64,000 bases of DNA. Origin: Chromobacterium paludis. Lineage in GTDB: Bacteria; Pseudomonadota; Gammaproteobacteria; Burkholderiales; Chromobacteriaceae. The translations under genes were made by a program, and so were the position numbers. The stretch is from positions 558,001 to 622,000 of the forward strand of contig NZ_CP043473.1 in NCBI RefSeq assembly GCF_008275125.1, given 5' to 3'. Below, one piece after another: positions 1 to 9,555 of this stretch (positions are counted from its first letter, which is position 1; every line of letters begins with the position of its first letter). The notes under the pieces are model-generated. The model saw only the letters and a list, made by a program, of their open reading frames with translations. It was not told the origin of the DNA and searched no databases.

Positions 1-924
1 TTGCGCATTGATCGCCAGGGCCGCGGCCCGCAGCTGATTCTGTCGCGCACCGCGCCGGAGTTTCTGACCAAGCTGTTCGAGCTGGAAGTGCCGGAAATCG
101 AAGAAGGCATGCTGGAAATCCGCGCCGCCGTGCGCGACCCGGGCATGCGCGCCAAGATCGCGGTCAAGGCCAACGACGCCCGCATCGACCCGCAAGGCAC
201 CTGCATCGGCATGCGCGGCTCCCGCGTCCAGGCCGTGACCCAGGAACTGGCGGGCGAGCGCGTCGACATCGTGCTGTGGGCGCCGGAACCGGCCCAGTTC
301 GTCATCAACGCCCTGTCGCCGGCCGAAGTGAGCCGCATCATGGTGGACGAAGACAATCACAGCATGGACGTGATCGTCGAGGAAGAACAGCTGGCGCTGG
401 CCATCGGTCGCAGCGGGCAGAACGTCAAGCTTGCTGCCGAGCTGACCGGCTGGTACCTCAACATCATGACCGTGACCGAGGCCGAAGAGAAGCACCAGGC
501 CGAGGACGCCGCGCTGCGCCAGCTGTTTGTCAGCGCGCTGGGCGTGGAAGAAGACATCGCAGCCAAGCTGGTGAATGAAGGCTTTGCCGCGCTGGAAGAA
601 GTGGCCTATGTGCCGCTGGAAGAAATGCTGGAAATCGAAGGCTTCAACGAGGAGCTGGTGGGCGAGCTGCGCAGCCGCGCCCGTGATGCGCTCCTGACTC
701 AGGCCATCGCGTCCGAAGAGCAGGTCGAAAACGTATCGGAAGACCTGAAGGACATGGAAGGCCTGGACGCCGAGCTGGTTCGCAAGCTGGCCGCAGGCGG
801 CGTGACCACCCGCGACGACCTGGCCGACCTGGCCGTGGACGACCTGGTGGACATGACCGGCATGGAAGCGGAAGCTGCACGCGCCATCATCATGAAGGCG
901 CGCGAACACTGGTTCAACCAGTAA
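1..924 (+). CDS. nusA: Transcription termination/antitermination factor NusA (3' part)
   Basis: NusA binds RNA polymerase and RNA and modulates pausing, termination and antitermination in the cytoplasm. The window opens inside the gene: the reading frame is open from base 1 and the 307 residues visible correspond to the C-terminal part of a protein usually near 490 residues. Visible are the end of the S1/KH1 area, KH modules (motifs [11 protein letters not shown] near residue 66 and [12 protein letters not shown] near 135) and two C-terminal acidic helix-hairpin-helix repeats (about 175-235 and 245-305) as in proteobacterial NusA. The first codon shown (ttg) is internal, not a start. infB follows after about 40 bases, the conserved nusA-infB order, so co-transcription is expected. 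Confidence 0.97.
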   Translation: MRIDRQGRGPQLILSRTAPEFLTKLFELEVPEIEEGMLEIRAAVRDPGMRAKIAVKANDARIDPQGTCIGMRGSRVQAVTQELAGERVDIVLWAPEPAQFVINALSPAEVSRIMVDEDNHSMDVIVEEEQLALAIGRSGQNVKLAAELTGWYLNIMTVTEAEEKHQAEDAALRQLFVSALGVEEDIAAKLVNEGFAALEEVAYVPLEEMLEIEGFNEELVGELRSRARDALLTQAIASEEQVENVSEDLKDMEGLDAELVRKLAAGGVTTRDDLADLAVDDLVDMTGMEAEAARAIIMKAREHWFNQ

Positions 925-963
925 GGCTTTCTCGGGAAGTATTTACGGAATTTGGGAAGACGA

Positions 964-3891
964 ATGGTTTTGACGAATGTAAAACAATTTGCCAGCGAGA
1001 TGAATCTCACGCCGGAACGCCTGCTGGAACAGCTGCGCGCCGCGGGTGTGAGCAAGCGCTCGCCGGAAGACACCCTGTCGGCGCAAGACAAGTCCCAGCT
1101 CCTGGACTACCTGAAGCGCTCGCATGGCGCGCGCGAGGACAGCGGCATCACGCTGACTCGCAAGTCCACCTCCGAGGTGAGGAAGGCTGACGGCAGCACC
1201 GTGACCGTGGAAACGCGCAAGAAGCGCGTGGTGGCGCGTCCGGAAGAGGCGCAGGCGCCGAAGGCGGCTGAGCCGGCCCCGGCAGCGCCCAAACCGGTGG
1301 AAGCCAAGCCCGAGCCCAAGCCGGAGCCTAAGGTTGAGGTCAAGGCGGAGCCGAAGCCCGAGCCTAAGCCGGAGCCTAAGGTCGAGGCCAAGCCCCAACC
1401 CAAGGTTGAGGCCAAGCCCGAGCCTAAGCCGGCCGCCGCGCCGGCGCCGCGCACCGTCGCCTCCATCCTGTCGCCGGAAGAAATCGCCGCGCGCGAGGCC
1501 GAGGAAAAGCGCCAGGCCGCCTTCCGCGCCCGTCAGGAAGCGCTGATGCGCGAAAAGATCGAGCGCGAAGAGCGCCGCCAGGCCGCCAAGCTGGCCGCCT
1601 CGCAGCCGGCTCCCGCGCCGGCCCCGGTTGCCGAACCGCAGCGCGAAGAGCGTCGCGAGGAACGCCGTGACGACCGTCGCGATGACCGTGGCCCGCGTCC
1701 GGCAGGCGCCGGCGATCGTGGTCCGCGTCCGGCGGGCGATCGCGGCCCGCGTCCGGCTGGCGACAACCGCGGTCCGCGTCCGGCAGGCGCCGGCGACCGT
1801 GGTCCGCGTCCGGCTGGCGATCGTGGCCCGCGTCCGGGCGGAGACAACCGTGGCCCGCGCCCGGCAGGCGCCGGCGACCGCGGTCCGCGTCCGGCTCCTG
1901 CAGCCGTGCCCGGCGCGCCGGTGATTCCGGCTACCGTGGCCGGTCGTCCGGATGCCAAGAAAGGCGGCGGCAATAAGAAGGGCGGCGACCGCTGGGACGA
2001 CAACAAGAAGGGCGGCCGTGGTCTGAAGACCCGCGGCGGCGACGCCGGCGGCGACTGGAAGTCGCGAGGCGGCAAGGGCAAGAACAAGCAAGGCAATAAC
2101 CAGCATGCCTTCCAGGCGCCGACCGAACCCATCGTGCATGAGGTTCTGGTGCCGGAAACCATCACCGTGGCCGAACTGGCCCACAAGATGGCGGTTAAGG
2201 CGGTTGAAGTGATCAAGACCCTGATGAAGATGGGCATGATGGTCACCATCAACCAGGTGCTGGACCAGGAAACCGCGTTGATCGTGGTGGAAGAAATGGG
2301 CCACGTCGGCAAGGCCGCTCAGGCGGACGATCCGGAAGCCTACCTGGAAGTGACCGGCGGCGAGACCGTGGAAGTGGTCGAGCGTCCGCGTTCCCCGGTG
2401 GTGACCGTGATGGGCCACGTCGACCATGGCAAGACCTCGCTGCTGGACTACATCCGTCGCGCCAAGGTGGCGGCGGGCGAAGCCGGCGGCATTACCCAGC
2501 ACATCGGCGCCTACCACGTGGAAACCCCGCGCGGCATGATCACCTTCCTGGATACCCCGGGTCACGAAGCGTTTACCGCGATGCGTGCCCGCGGCGCCAA
2601 GGCTACCGACATCGTGGTGCTGGTGGTGGCGGCCGACGACGGCGTGATGCCGCAGACGATCGAAGCGATCCACCACGCCAAGGCGGCCAAGGTGCCGATG
2701 GTGGTGGCGGTCAACAAGATCGACAAGCAGGGCGCCAACGTCGAGCGCATCCGCCAGGAACTGGTGGCGCATGAAGTGGTGCCGGAAGATTGGGGCGGCG
2801 ACACCCAGTTCGTCGAAGTGTCGGCCAAGATGGGCCTGAACATCGACGCGCTGCTGGAAGCCATCCTGCTGCAAGCCGAAGTGCTGGAGCTGAAGGCTCC
2901 GGTGGACAGCCTGGCCAAGGGCATCATCGTCGAGGCCCGCCTCGACAAGGGCCGCGGTCCGGTCGCCACGCTGCTGGTTCAATCCGGCACGCTGAAGAAG
3001 GGCGACGTGGTATTGGCAGGCACCGCCTTCGGCCGCGTCCGCGCCATGATGGACGAGAACGGCAAGGCCATCGAGTCGGCCGGTCCGGCCATCCCGGTGG
3101 AAATCCTGGGTCTGTCCGACGTGCCGCAAGCCGGTGAAGACGCGATGGCGCTGGCCGACGAGAAGAAGGCGCGCGAAATCGCCTTGTTCCGCGCCGGCAA
3201 GTTCCGCGACGTGCGTCTGGCCAAGCAGCAGGCCGCCAAGCTGGAGAACATGTTCGCCCAGATGTCCGAAGGCGAGGTGCAAACCCTGTCCATCATCATC
3301 AAGGCCGACGTGCAAGGTTCGTACGAGGCGCTGGCCGGCAGCCTGCAGAAGCTGTCCACCGAAGAAGTTCGCGTGGCCATCCTGCACTCCGGCGTGGGCG
3401 GCATCAGCGAATCCGACGTCAACCTGGCGATCGCCTCCAAGGCCATCGTGATCGGCTTCAACACCCGAGCCGACGCGGCGGCGCGCAAGCTGGCGGAAAA
3501 CGAAGGTGTCGACATCCGTTACTACAACATCATTTACGATGCGGTGGACGAGGTGAAGGCCGCGCTGTCCGGCATGCTGGCGCCGGAGAAGAAGGAACAG
3601 GTGCTGGGCACCGTCGAGATCCGTCAGGTGATCACGGTTTCCAAGGTGGGCAATATCGCGGGTTGCATGGTGACCGACGGCATGATCAAGCGCAGCGCTT
3701 CGGTCCGTCTGATCCGCAACCACGTGGTGATCCACACCGGCGAACTGGAATCGCTGAAGCGCTTCAAGGACGACGTGAAGGAAGTGAAGCAAGGCTACGA
3801 ATGCGGCCTGATGCTGAAGAACTTCAACGACATCCAGGAAGGCGACCAACTGGAAGCGTTCGAAATCGTCGAAGTTGCGCGCTCTCTGTAA
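964..3891 (+). CDS. infB: Translation initiation factor IF-2
   Basis: IF-2 is the GTPase that brings initiator fMet-tRNA to the 30S subunit and promotes subunit joining. I prefer ATG 964 ([10 protein letters not shown]) over TTG 952 because IF2_N domains normally begin this way; this gives 975 residues. Domains: IF2_N (1-50); a low-complexity linker with Lys-Pro-Glu repeats (about 105-160) and Arg-Gly-Pro-Arg-Pro-Ala repeats (about 235-320); a second IF2_N-like segment near 395; the G domain with GHVDHGKT (about 483), DTPGHE and NKID; then domains II, III and the fMet-tRNA-binding C-terminus. The protein is long for IF-2 because of the repeat-rich linker. It sits between nusA and rbfA as in most proteobacteria. 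Confidence 0.97.
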   Translation: MVLTNVKQFASEMNLTPERLLEQLRAAGVSKRSPEDTLSAQDKSQLLDYLKRSHGAREDSGITLTRKSTSEVRKADGSTVTVETRKKRVVARPEEAQAPKAAEPAPAAPKPVEAKPEPKPEPKVEVKAEPKPEPKPEPKVEAKPQPKVEAKPEPKPAAAPAPRTVASILSPEEIAAREAEEKRQAAFRARQEALMREKIEREERRQAAKLAASQPAPAPAPVAEPQREERREERRDDRRDDRGPRPAGAGDRGPRPAGDRGPRPAGDNRGPRPAGAGDRGPRPAGDRGPRPGGDNRGPRPAGAGDRGPRPAPAAVPGAPVIPATVAGRPDAKKGGGNKKGGDRWDDNKKGGRGLKTRGGDAGGDWKSRGGKGKNKQGNNQHAFQAPTEPIVHEVLVPETITVAELAHKMAVKAVEVIKTLMKMGMMVTINQVLDQETALIVVEEMGHVGKAAQADDPEAYLEVTGGETVEVVERPRSPVVTVMGHVDHGKTSLLDYIRRAKVAAGEAGGITQHIGAYHVETPRGMITFLDTPGHEAFTAMRARGAKATDIVVLVVAADDGVMPQTIEAIHHAKAAKVPMVVAVNKIDKQGANVERIRQELVAHEVVPEDWGGDTQFVEVSAKMGLNIDALLEAILLQAEVLELKAPVDSLAKGIIVEARLDKGRGPVATLLVQSGTLKKGDVVLAGTAFGRVRAMMDENGKAIESAGPAIPVEILGLSDVPQAGEDAMALADEKKAREIALFRAGKFRDVRLAKQQAAKLENMFAQMSEGEVQTLSIIIKADVQGSYEALAGSLQKLSTEEVRVAILHSGVGGISESDVNLAIASKAIVIGFNTRADAAARKLAENEGVDIRYYNIIYDAVDEVKAALSGMLAPEKKEQVLGTVEIRQVITVSKVGNIAGCMVTDGMIKRSASVRLIRNHVVIHTGELESLKRFKDDVKEVKQGYECGLMLKNFNDIQEGDQLEAFEIVEVARSL

Positions 3892-3917
3892 TTGAGACGC
3901 CAAGGGCGGGTGCCGGT

Positions 3918-3953
3918 CTGACCGAAAGGTCGGCGGGCGCTCGCTTTTTTTAT
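3918..3953 (+). terminator. Possible terminator or attenuator after infB
   Basis: A small GACC-GAAA-GGTC hairpin with a GNRA-type loop is followed by GC-rich sequence and a run of seven T. The stem is short and the T-run lies about 13 bases after it, so it may be a leaky attenuator inside the nusA-infB-rbfA operon rather than a full terminator. Confidence 0.35.
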
Positions 3954-3959
3954 GTTTGT

Positions 3960-4099
3960 GCCACGAAACCCACGAAAAACACGAACCAGACCGCCCGGGA
4001 GGCTGCGGTGACTAGACTGGCTTGAAGCGAGCGCGCTTGCGCATCGTTCTGAGTATCGGTCTTGTGATTGTGTTTCGTGTTTTCCGTGGTTTTCGTGGC
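3960..4099. repeat. MITE-like inverted-repeat element between infB and rbfA
   Basis: The segment 3960-3987 (starts gccacgaaacccacgaaa) reappears inverted at 4072-4099 (ends ccgtggttttcgtggc); the 28-base arms differ at only a few positions. They enclose about 84 bases with a near-palindromic centre (gcgagcgcgcttgc, 4027-4040). No coding frame crosses it convincingly. The compact size and long terminal inverted repeats are those of a miniature inverted-repeat element or large RNA hairpin. CACGAAA-rich inverted repeats of this kind occur scattered in many proteobacterial genomes. Whether it is multicopy here cannot be seen from one window. Confidence 0.65.
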
Positions 4100-4141
4100 T
4101 AAAGCGGTTTTGTGAATCGCAAGGTAACGATTGGAATGATC

Positions 4142-4561
4142 ATGGCTAAAGCCAAAAAAGGTTTTTCCCGCTCGGACCGCGTGTCCGAGCAGATCCAGCG
4201 CGAGCTGGCCGAACTGACCCGCAAGGGCCTGAAAGACCCGCGTGCGGGTTGGATCACCATCACCTCGGTGGAAGTGACGCGCGATTACTCGCACGCCAAG
4301 GTGTACTACACGGTGATGGTGGACTCCACTCGCGAAGCCACCCAGGAGGCGCTGGACAGCTCCGCCGGCTATCTGCGCAACGAACTGGGCCGCGCCATCA
4401 AGATGTTCAGCATGCCGCAGCTGCACTTCGTCTATGACGACTCGGTCGAGCGCGGCATGCATCTGACCAGCCTGATCAACCAGGTGGCGCGCGAGGATGC
4501 CGAGAAGTTCGGCTCCCAGGCCGAGGGCGAGCCCGCCGAGGACGAGGGCAAGGCCGAATGA
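4142..4561 (+). CDS. rbfA: 30S ribosome-binding factor A
   Basis: RbfA binds the free 30S subunit near the 5' end of 16S rRNA and assists late maturation. I start at ATG 4142 (MAKAKKGFSRSDRVSEQI), giving 139 residues; an upstream in-frame GTG at 4112 adds ten residues without homology and lies just after the inverted-repeat element. The body carries the family's single KH-like domain, with DPRAGWITITSVEVTRD and SAGYLRNELGRAI segments (about 35-105) and an acidic C-terminal tail. The stop overlaps the truB start by four bases (ATGA), so the two are translationally coupled. Confidence 0.95.
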   Translation: MAKAKKGFSRSDRVSEQIQRELAELTRKGLKDPRAGWITITSVEVTRDYSHAKVYYTVMVDSTREATQEALDSSAGYLRNELGRAIKMFSMPQLHFVYDDSVERGMHLTSLINQVAREDAEKFGSQAEGEPAEDEGKAE

Positions 4562-5478
4562 GCAAGCCGCGCAGCAACCGCCGCCCCATTGATGGCGTGC
4601 TGCTGATCGACAAACCCTACGACATCTCCAGCAACAACGCGCTGCAGAAAGCCCGCTGGTTGCTGAATGCCGCCAAGGCCGGCCATACCGGCGTGCTGGA
4701 CCCGCTGGCCACCGGCTTGCTGCCGGTGTGTCTGGGCGAAGCCACCAAGTTTTCGTCCTATCTCCTGGACGCGGACAAGGGCTACCGCGCCACGGTGAAG
4801 TTCGGCGTGGTGACGACGACGGGCGATGTGGAGGGCGAGGTGGTATCCGAGCGGCCCGTCAGCTTCAACCGCGAACAGCTGGAAGCGGTGCTGGAGCGTT
4901 TCCGCGGCGAGATCAGCCAGGTGCCGCCGATGTATTCGGCGCTGAAGCATCAGGGCAAGCCGTTGTACGAATACGCGCGCGCCGGCATCGAGGTGCCGCG
5001 CGAGGCGCGCCAGGTCACCATCCGCCAGCTGGAGCTGTTGTCCTTTGATGGCGTGTCGGCCGAGATCGACGTGTTGTGCACCAAGGGTACTTATATCCGC
5101 ACCTTGGGCTGCGACATCGGCGAAGCCTTGGGCTGCGGCGCGCACCTGACCGCGCTGCGCCGCACCGCCACCGGCGGCTTCAGCCTGGAGCAAGCGCATG
5201 GCCTGGCCGAGCTGGAGCAGTTGGAGATGCCCGCGCGCGAGGCGCTGCTGCTGCCGGCTGATGTATTGGTGGCGCAATTCCCGCAGCAGGAACTGGCGGA
5301 TGGGGAAGCGGGCAAGTTTCTGCACGGCCAACCCGTGCGTTTTGAACAAAAGTGTGAGAAAATGCAGCGTTTCCGGGTTTACGAGCAATCGTCCCGGAAA
5401 TTTCTGGGGCTGGGAGAGGCGCGCGGCGATGGCCGCCTGCATCCGATCCGGCTCCTGGCGAACCAGGCCTCGGCCTGA
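4558..5478 (+). CDS. truB: tRNA pseudouridine(55) synthase TruB
   Basis: TruB converts U55 in the T-loop of tRNAs to pseudouridine. The 306-residue protein has the typical length, the N-terminal GVLLIDKPYDISSN motif, the catalytic GHTGVLDPLATGLLP segment (about residues 42-56, Asp catalytic) and the CTKGTYIRTL motif (about 178-188), followed by a C-terminal PUA-like domain. It overlaps rbfA by four bases and precedes rpsO by about 90 bases, the standard rbfA-truB-rpsO-pnp arrangement. Confidence 0.96.
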   Translation: MSKPRSNRRPIDGVLLIDKPYDISSNNALQKARWLLNAAKAGHTGVLDPLATGLLPVCLGEATKFSSYLLDADKGYRATVKFGVVTTTGDVEGEVVSERPVSFNREQLEAVLERFRGEISQVPPMYSALKHQGKPLYEYARAGIEVPREARQVTIRQLELLSFDGVSAEIDVLCTKGTYIRTLGCDIGEALGCGAHLTALRRTATGGFSLEQAHGLAELEQLEMPAREALLLPADVLVAQFPQQELADGEAGKFLHGQPVRFEQKCEKMQRFRVYEQSSRKFLGLGEARGDGRLHPIRLLANQASA

Positions 5479-5571
5479 TTCGCGAACTACCGGAGTGTGG
5501 AATGGGTTGGGCTTTCCGGCTCGCCGCACTTGTCGGGTTTTCAAACCCCCTACTGAAATGGAGTAATCCAA

Positions 5572-5841
5572 ATGGCAATGACCGCCGCTCAAAAAGCAGA
5601 AATCGTTAAAGGCTTCCAACGCGCTGAAGGCGACACTGGCTCGTCCGAAGTTCAAGTGGCCCTGCTGACCGCACGCATCAACGACCTGACCCCCCACTTC
5701 AAGGCCAACACCAAGGACCACCACAGCCGTCGTGGTCTGCTGAAGCTGGTTAGCCGTCGCCGCCGTCTGCTGGACTACCTGAAGCGCACCGACGCTGATA
5801 GCTACCGCGCGCTGATCACCCGTCTGGGCCTGCGCAAGTAA
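5572..5841 (+). CDS. rpsO: 30S ribosomal protein S15
   Basis: S15 is a primary 16S rRNA-binding protein of the 30S platform. The 89-residue product has the full family length, including the [20 protein letters not shown] segment and the [18 protein letters not shown] rRNA-binding region. The start ATG 5572 follows a ggagtaa ribosome-binding site; a second ATG two codons on is possible. A strong terminator follows the stop. S15 autoregulates its mRNA in E. coli, but no matching pseudoknot was worked out here. Confidence 0.97.
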   Translation: MAMTAAQKAEIVKGFQRAEGDTGSSEVQVALLTARINDLTPHFKANTKDHHSRRGLLKLVSRRRRLLDYLKRTDADSYRALITRLGLRK

Positions 5842-5857
5842 TCGGTATACGGTTCTG

Positions 5858-5885
5858 AAAAAGTCGCAGCTTGCTGCGACTTTTT
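5858..5885 (+). terminator. Rho-independent terminator after rpsO
   Basis: A perfect hairpin, aaaaagtcgcag then ctgcgacttttt with a four-base loop, begins 16 bases after the rpsO stop and ends in a T5 run. The A-tract opposite the T-run makes it symmetrical. It should separate rpsO from pnp at least partly. Confidence 0.9.
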
Positions 5886-5915
5886 CACACCGGCAGTTTG
5901 CGAGTTTTTATTGTC

Positions 5916-5984
5916 ACAACGGGGGGAGCCTCTACAAATTCCGATCTAACATTCCAGGTCAGAATTTATAGGGGTTCCCGTTGT
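5916..5984 (+). promoter_or_regulatory. Large imperfect stem-loop in the pnp leader
   Basis: The left arm (acaacggggg..cctctacaaattc, from 5916) pairs with the right arm (gaatttataggggttcccgttgt, to 5984), about 23 paired positions with a few mismatches and bulges around a loop of roughly 20 bases. A T6 run follows at 5984-5989. The hairpin ends about 50 bases before the pnp start. In E. coli a pnp leader stem is cut by RNase III for PNPase autocontrol, so a similar role is plausible. The T-run also allows a terminator/attenuator, and the shape could be a relic of an insertion element end pair. Confidence 0.6.
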
Positions 5985-6033
5985 TTTTTCGACTCGCATT
6001 TTTAGCAATCGAACCAAGAATAGGAAAACCCAA

Positions 6034-8178
6034 GTGTTCAACAAGATCACCAAAACCTTCCAGTTCGGCCGTCAAACCGTCACCATCGAAACCGGTGAGA
6101 TCGCCCGCCAGGCGTCCGGTTCCGTAGTCGTGTCCGTGGACGACACCGTCGTCATGGTTAGCGTGGTGGGCGGCAAGTCCGTCAAGCCGGGCCAAGACTT
6201 CTTCCCGCTGACCGTGGACTATCTGGAGCGCACCTACGCCGCCGGCAAGATCCCGGGCGGCTTCTTCAAGCGCGAAGGCAAGCAGTCCGAGAAGGAAGTG
6301 CTGACCAGCCGCCTGATCGACCGCCCGATCCGCCCGCTGTTCCCGGAAGGCTTCTACCATGACGTGCAAATCGTCGCCACCGTGCTGTCGCTGAATCCGG
6401 AAGTGGATTCGGACATCCCGGCGATGATCGGCGCCTCCGCCGCCCTGGCCATCTCCGGTCTGCCGTTCGCCGGCCCGATCGGCGCCGCGCGCGTCGGCTA
6501 CGCCAACGGCGAATACATCCTGAACCCGACCAAGACCGAACTGCAAACCTCGCAGATGGACTTGGTTGTCGCCGGCACCTCGCGCGCCGTGCTGATGGTG
6601 GAATCGGAAGCCAAGGAACTGTCGGAAGCCGTGATGCTGGGCGCCGTGGTATTCGGCCACGAGCAGATGCAAGCCGCTATCCAGGCCATCAACGAACTGG
6701 CCGACGAAGTGAACCCGGTGATGTTCGACTGGGCCGCTCCGGCCAAGGACGAAGCGCTGATCGCTCAAATCCGCGGCATCGCCGGCGAGAAGCTGGCCGA
6801 AGCCTTCCGCCTGCGCCAGAAGCAAGCCCGCACCGTCGCCATCAACGAAGCTTGGGACGCGGTCAAGGCCGGCCTGATCAACGAAGACACCGACACCCTG
6901 AAGGCCAACGAGATCAAGGGCATCTTCAAGGGTCTGGAAGCTGAAATCGTGCGCGGCCAAATCCTGGCCGGCGAAGCGCGCATCGACGGCCGCGACACCC
7001 GCACCGTGCGTCCGATCAGCATCCGCAGCAACGTGCTGCCGCGCACCCACGGTTCCGCCCTGTTCACCCGCGGCGAAACCCAGGCGCTGGTGGTGGCCAC
7101 GCTGGGCACCAAGCAAGACGAGCAGATCATCGACGCGCTGGCCGGCGAATACACCGAGCGCTTCATGCTGCACTACAACTTCCCGCCGTACTCCACCGGC
7201 GAAGCCGGCCGCATGGGCCCGCCGAAGCGCCGCGAAATCGGCCACGGCCGCCTGGCCAAGCGCGCGCTGGTAGCCGTGCTGCCGCCGGAAGACGAGTTCG
7301 GCTACTCCATGCGCGTGGTGTCCGAGATCACCGAATCCAACGGCTCCTCGTCGATGGCTTCCGTGTGCGGCGGCTGCCTGTCGCTGCTGTCGGCCGGCGT
7401 GCCGCTGAAGGCCCACGTGGCCGGCATCGCCATGGGTCTGATCCTGGAAGGCAACCGCTTCGCCGTGCTGACCGACATCCTGGGCGATGAAGATCACCTG
7501 GGCGACATGGACTTCAAGGTGGCCGGCACCGCCGCCGGCGTGACCGCCCTGCAGATGGACATCAAGATCCAGGGCATCACCAAGGAGATCATGCAGGTTG
7601 CGCTGGAGCAGGCCAAGGAAGGCCGTCTGCACATCCTGGGCCTGATGAAGGAAGCCGTGGACGGCCCGCAAGAGCTGTCCGCCCATGCGCCGCGTCTGCA
7701 CGTGATGAAGATCAACCCGGAGAAGATCCGCGACGTGATCGGCAAGGGCGGCGAAACCATCCGCGCCATCACCAAAGACACCGGCTGCGAGATCAACATC
7801 GAAGAAGACGGCACCATCACCATCGCTTCGGTGAGCAGCGAGGGCGCGGAAGCGGCCAAGAAGCGCATCGAAGAGATCACGGTTGAAGTGGAAGTGGGCA
7901 AGGTGTACGAAGGCACCGTGGTCAAGATCCTCGACAACAACGTCGGCGCTATCGTCTCCATCCTGCCGGGCAAGGATGGTCTGGTTCACATCTCGCAGAT
8001 CGCCAACGAGCGCATCAAGAATGTGTCCGACCACCTGAAGGAAGGCCAAGTGGTGAAGGTCAAGGCCATCGAAATGGACGACCGCGGCCGCATCCGCCTG
8101 TCCATCAAGGCCCTGCTGGAAGAAGAAGCGAAAACCGCCCAGGCGACCGCTGAATCCTTCGGCTTGAAGGCGCAGTAA
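6034..8178 (+). CDS. pnp: Polyribonucleotide nucleotidyltransferase (PNPase)
   Basis: PNPase degrades RNA 3'-to-5' phosphorolytically as a trimer and joins the RNA degradosome. The 714-residue protein has the normal length: two RNase PH-like domains (about 10-230 and 310-540) separated by an alpha-helical linker, then a KH domain ([15 protein letters not shown] near 570) and an S1 domain ([12 protein letters not shown] to [10 protein letters not shown], about 625-695). The start is GTG 6034 ([12 protein letters not shown]), consistent with the family N-terminus. It is monocistronic by the look of flanking terminators, with its own structured leader. Confidence 0.97.
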   Translation: MFNKITKTFQFGRQTVTIETGEIARQASGSVVVSVDDTVVMVSVVGGKSVKPGQDFFPLTVDYLERTYAAGKIPGGFFKREGKQSEKEVLTSRLIDRPIRPLFPEGFYHDVQIVATVLSLNPEVDSDIPAMIGASAALAISGLPFAGPIGAARVGYANGEYILNPTKTELQTSQMDLVVAGTSRAVLMVESEAKELSEAVMLGAVVFGHEQMQAAIQAINELADEVNPVMFDWAAPAKDEALIAQIRGIAGEKLAEAFRLRQKQARTVAINEAWDAVKAGLINEDTDTLKANEIKGIFKGLEAEIVRGQILAGEARIDGRDTRTVRPISIRSNVLPRTHGSALFTRGETQALVVATLGTKQDEQIIDALAGEYTERFMLHYNFPPYSTGEAGRMGPPKRREIGHGRLAKRALVAVLPPEDEFGYSMRVVSEITESNGSSSMASVCGGCLSLLSAGVPLKAHVAGIAMGLILEGNRFAVLTDILGDEDHLGDMDFKVAGTAAGVTALQMDIKIQGITKEIMQVALEQAKEGRLHILGLMKEAVDGPQELSAHAPRLHVMKINPEKIRDVIGKGGETIRAITKDTGCEINIEEDGTITIASVSSEGAEAAKKRIEEITVEVEVGKVYEGTVVKILDNNVGAIVSILPGKDGLVHISQIANERIKNVSDHLKEGQVVKVKAIEMDDRGRIRLSIKALLEEEAKTAQATAESFGLKAQ

Positions 8179-8222
8179 TCCGCTTGCCGCCATCTCGTTC
8201 GCGGGGTGACATGCAAGAAAAC

Positions 8223-8247
8223 AACCCCGCTTCAGCGGGGTTTTTTT
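8223..8247 (+). terminator. Rho-independent terminator after pnp
   Basis: Stem aaccccgc / gcggggtt with a short ttca loop followed by T7, 45 bases after the pnp stop. Confidence 0.93.
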
Positions 8248-8374
8248 GCGCCATTAGCTTGGCTATATGGCCAAGTATGATTTTCTTGGTCAACTCACGT
8301 GCGAAGCTTGCTTATGCTGATTGAGACAGACTACGCTATGGGCGGGTGAAAGTTTTTCCAAAGGAGGCATTCTG

Positions 8375-8998
8375 GTGAACGATGCGCATATTGCAGCCCT
8401 TATTGGTGGAGGGACGGGTATTTTAGGCGTGTTGCTTAATAATATCTGTATCGCAGTTAAGGAGGGGTGGAGCAATCGCAGGAAGGAAAAACGAGAGAGA
8501 TCATATTTGTCGATATTAGTGGTTTCACATTTGGATCGTTTTGCGAATGGATGTTTGAGCGTGGCTTTGGATGATGGCACTGAATATGGTCGACCTGCAG
8601 GTGCTGATGGTTTCCATGAAGTCACTGTGAGGGCGCCAACTTTTCTTCCTCTCGAAATAGAGGTTGAATGGAAAGTTCTGCCGGAAAGTTTGATGTTCGA
8701 TATCCTTCAAATCCCAGATAAACATGCAAGTATCGAAAATAGGCTTGCCGGAATATGGGAGTTTGATGATCCACCGGGTTATGGTGAGTTTTTTTGGGCA
8801 AGACAGCGTGATTATGCGGAATTAGGACTTCATGTTTCAGCAGTTGCCAATAGGTTGAGAAAGCATGCAGGAATGCCCTTTCGAGATGATTTGAGTGGAG
8901 AACTTAGCCGAGATAGTCTCATGCAGCAGGTTATCAATAAGATTGATGAGGAGAGAGCAGCTTATGAAAAACGTATGGCAACTTCAAGTTTGAACTGA
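8375..8998 (+). CDS. Conserved hypothetical protein with one N-terminal membrane segment
   Basis: I choose GTG 8375 because an excellent aaaggagg ribosome-binding site lies 7 bases upstream; an ATG at 8321 has none. The 207-residue product begins with a hydrophobic segment (about residues 6-28), then basic residues (RRKEKRER), then a soluble domain with the stretch SHLDRFANGCLSVALDDGT. I recall this stretch from a widespread uncharacterised proteobacterial family. No catalytic motif is evident. Base composition is clearly more AT-rich than the flanking genes and codon use differs, suggesting acquisition. It stands between the pnp terminator and a broken membrane-protein gene. Function unknown. 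Confidence 0.75.
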   Translation: MNDAHIAALIGGGTGILGVLLNNICIAVKEGWSNRRKEKRERSYLSILVVSHLDRFANGCLSVALDDGTEYGRPAGADGFHEVTVRAPTFLPLEIEVEWKVLPESLMFDILQIPDKHASIENRLAGIWEFDDPPGYGEFFWARQRDYAELGLHVSAVANRLRKHAGMPFRDDLSGELSRDSLMQQVINKIDEERAAYEKRMATSSLN

Positions 8999-9149
8999 CT
9001 ACCTGTTTGGTGATGATTTGTGAGTTGTGGCAGATTTGTTTTTTGCTGAGTCAGAGATTTTTCGAATTGTTTTGACTAGCTGTCACTATGAATTTTAATG
9101 GCATTTCCGTGGGATGTGGAAATGTTAATGATGTGGCGATCCGTGCGTC

Positions 9150-9555
9150 ATGGATGTCATGGAGGATGTGTGTCAGCAGAGTATCTGGAAAGGGCCTGCG
9201 TCGAAGGGCGATCCTTGGCTTTTCGCATCATCATTTTCTTGCCGGGTCTGGCTCTTGCTTGCTGTTTTTGCGGTTTTGTTTTTTCGTGATCGGCATTGGG
9301 TTCATGAACCCGAGGTTGCCTCAATACTATGGAGCGATCTCCTTGCCTATGCAGTTTCTGCCTTTTTTGATCAGTGCAGCCAGCTTTATGGCTTGGTTGA
9401 TCACGTGGCGCTTCAAGTGGTTGAAGTGGAGTTTGACCGCGCTACTGTTACTGGTAGTAGGAACTTACAGCCTGCAACGGATTAACTCTTATTTGCCAGC
9501 GGGGCCGGATAAGGAGAAGGTGCAGCTTGAGGAGGTCGACCGCCCACGCCGGTAG
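9150..9555 (+). pseudogene. Small three-helix membrane protein, frame broken at a T6 run
   Basis: Frame 3 from ATG 9150 reads a plausible N-terminus with WKGPASKGDPWLFASSF and a first hydrophobic helix (VWLLLAVFAVLFF). At the run of six T (9279-9284) the continuation lies in frame 1: VIGIGFMNPRLPQYY, a second helix (LPFLISAASFMAWLITW) and a third (LTALLLLVVGTYSL), ending at 9555. Removing one T joins them into a single protein of about 134 residues with three membrane helices. Frame 1 alone is open from 9088, but its first part looks non-coding. This may be a real frameshift mutation, slippage/phase variation or a sequencing error. Composition is AT-rich like the neighbour. No function recognised. 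Confidence 0.5.

Noticed and set aside
1680..1910. CRISPR-like regular DNA repeats
   Set aside because: They are in-frame codon repeats for the GPRPAG linker of IF-2, with no unique spacers.
943..3903. 986-codon open frame opposite infB on the minus strand
   Set aside because: A shadow of high-GC codon bias; composition is His/Arg/Gly-rich with no domain, while the plus strand carries clear IF-2.
5959..8193. 744-codon open frame opposite pnp
   Set aside because: Same GC-bias shadow; PNPase motifs are on the plus strand.
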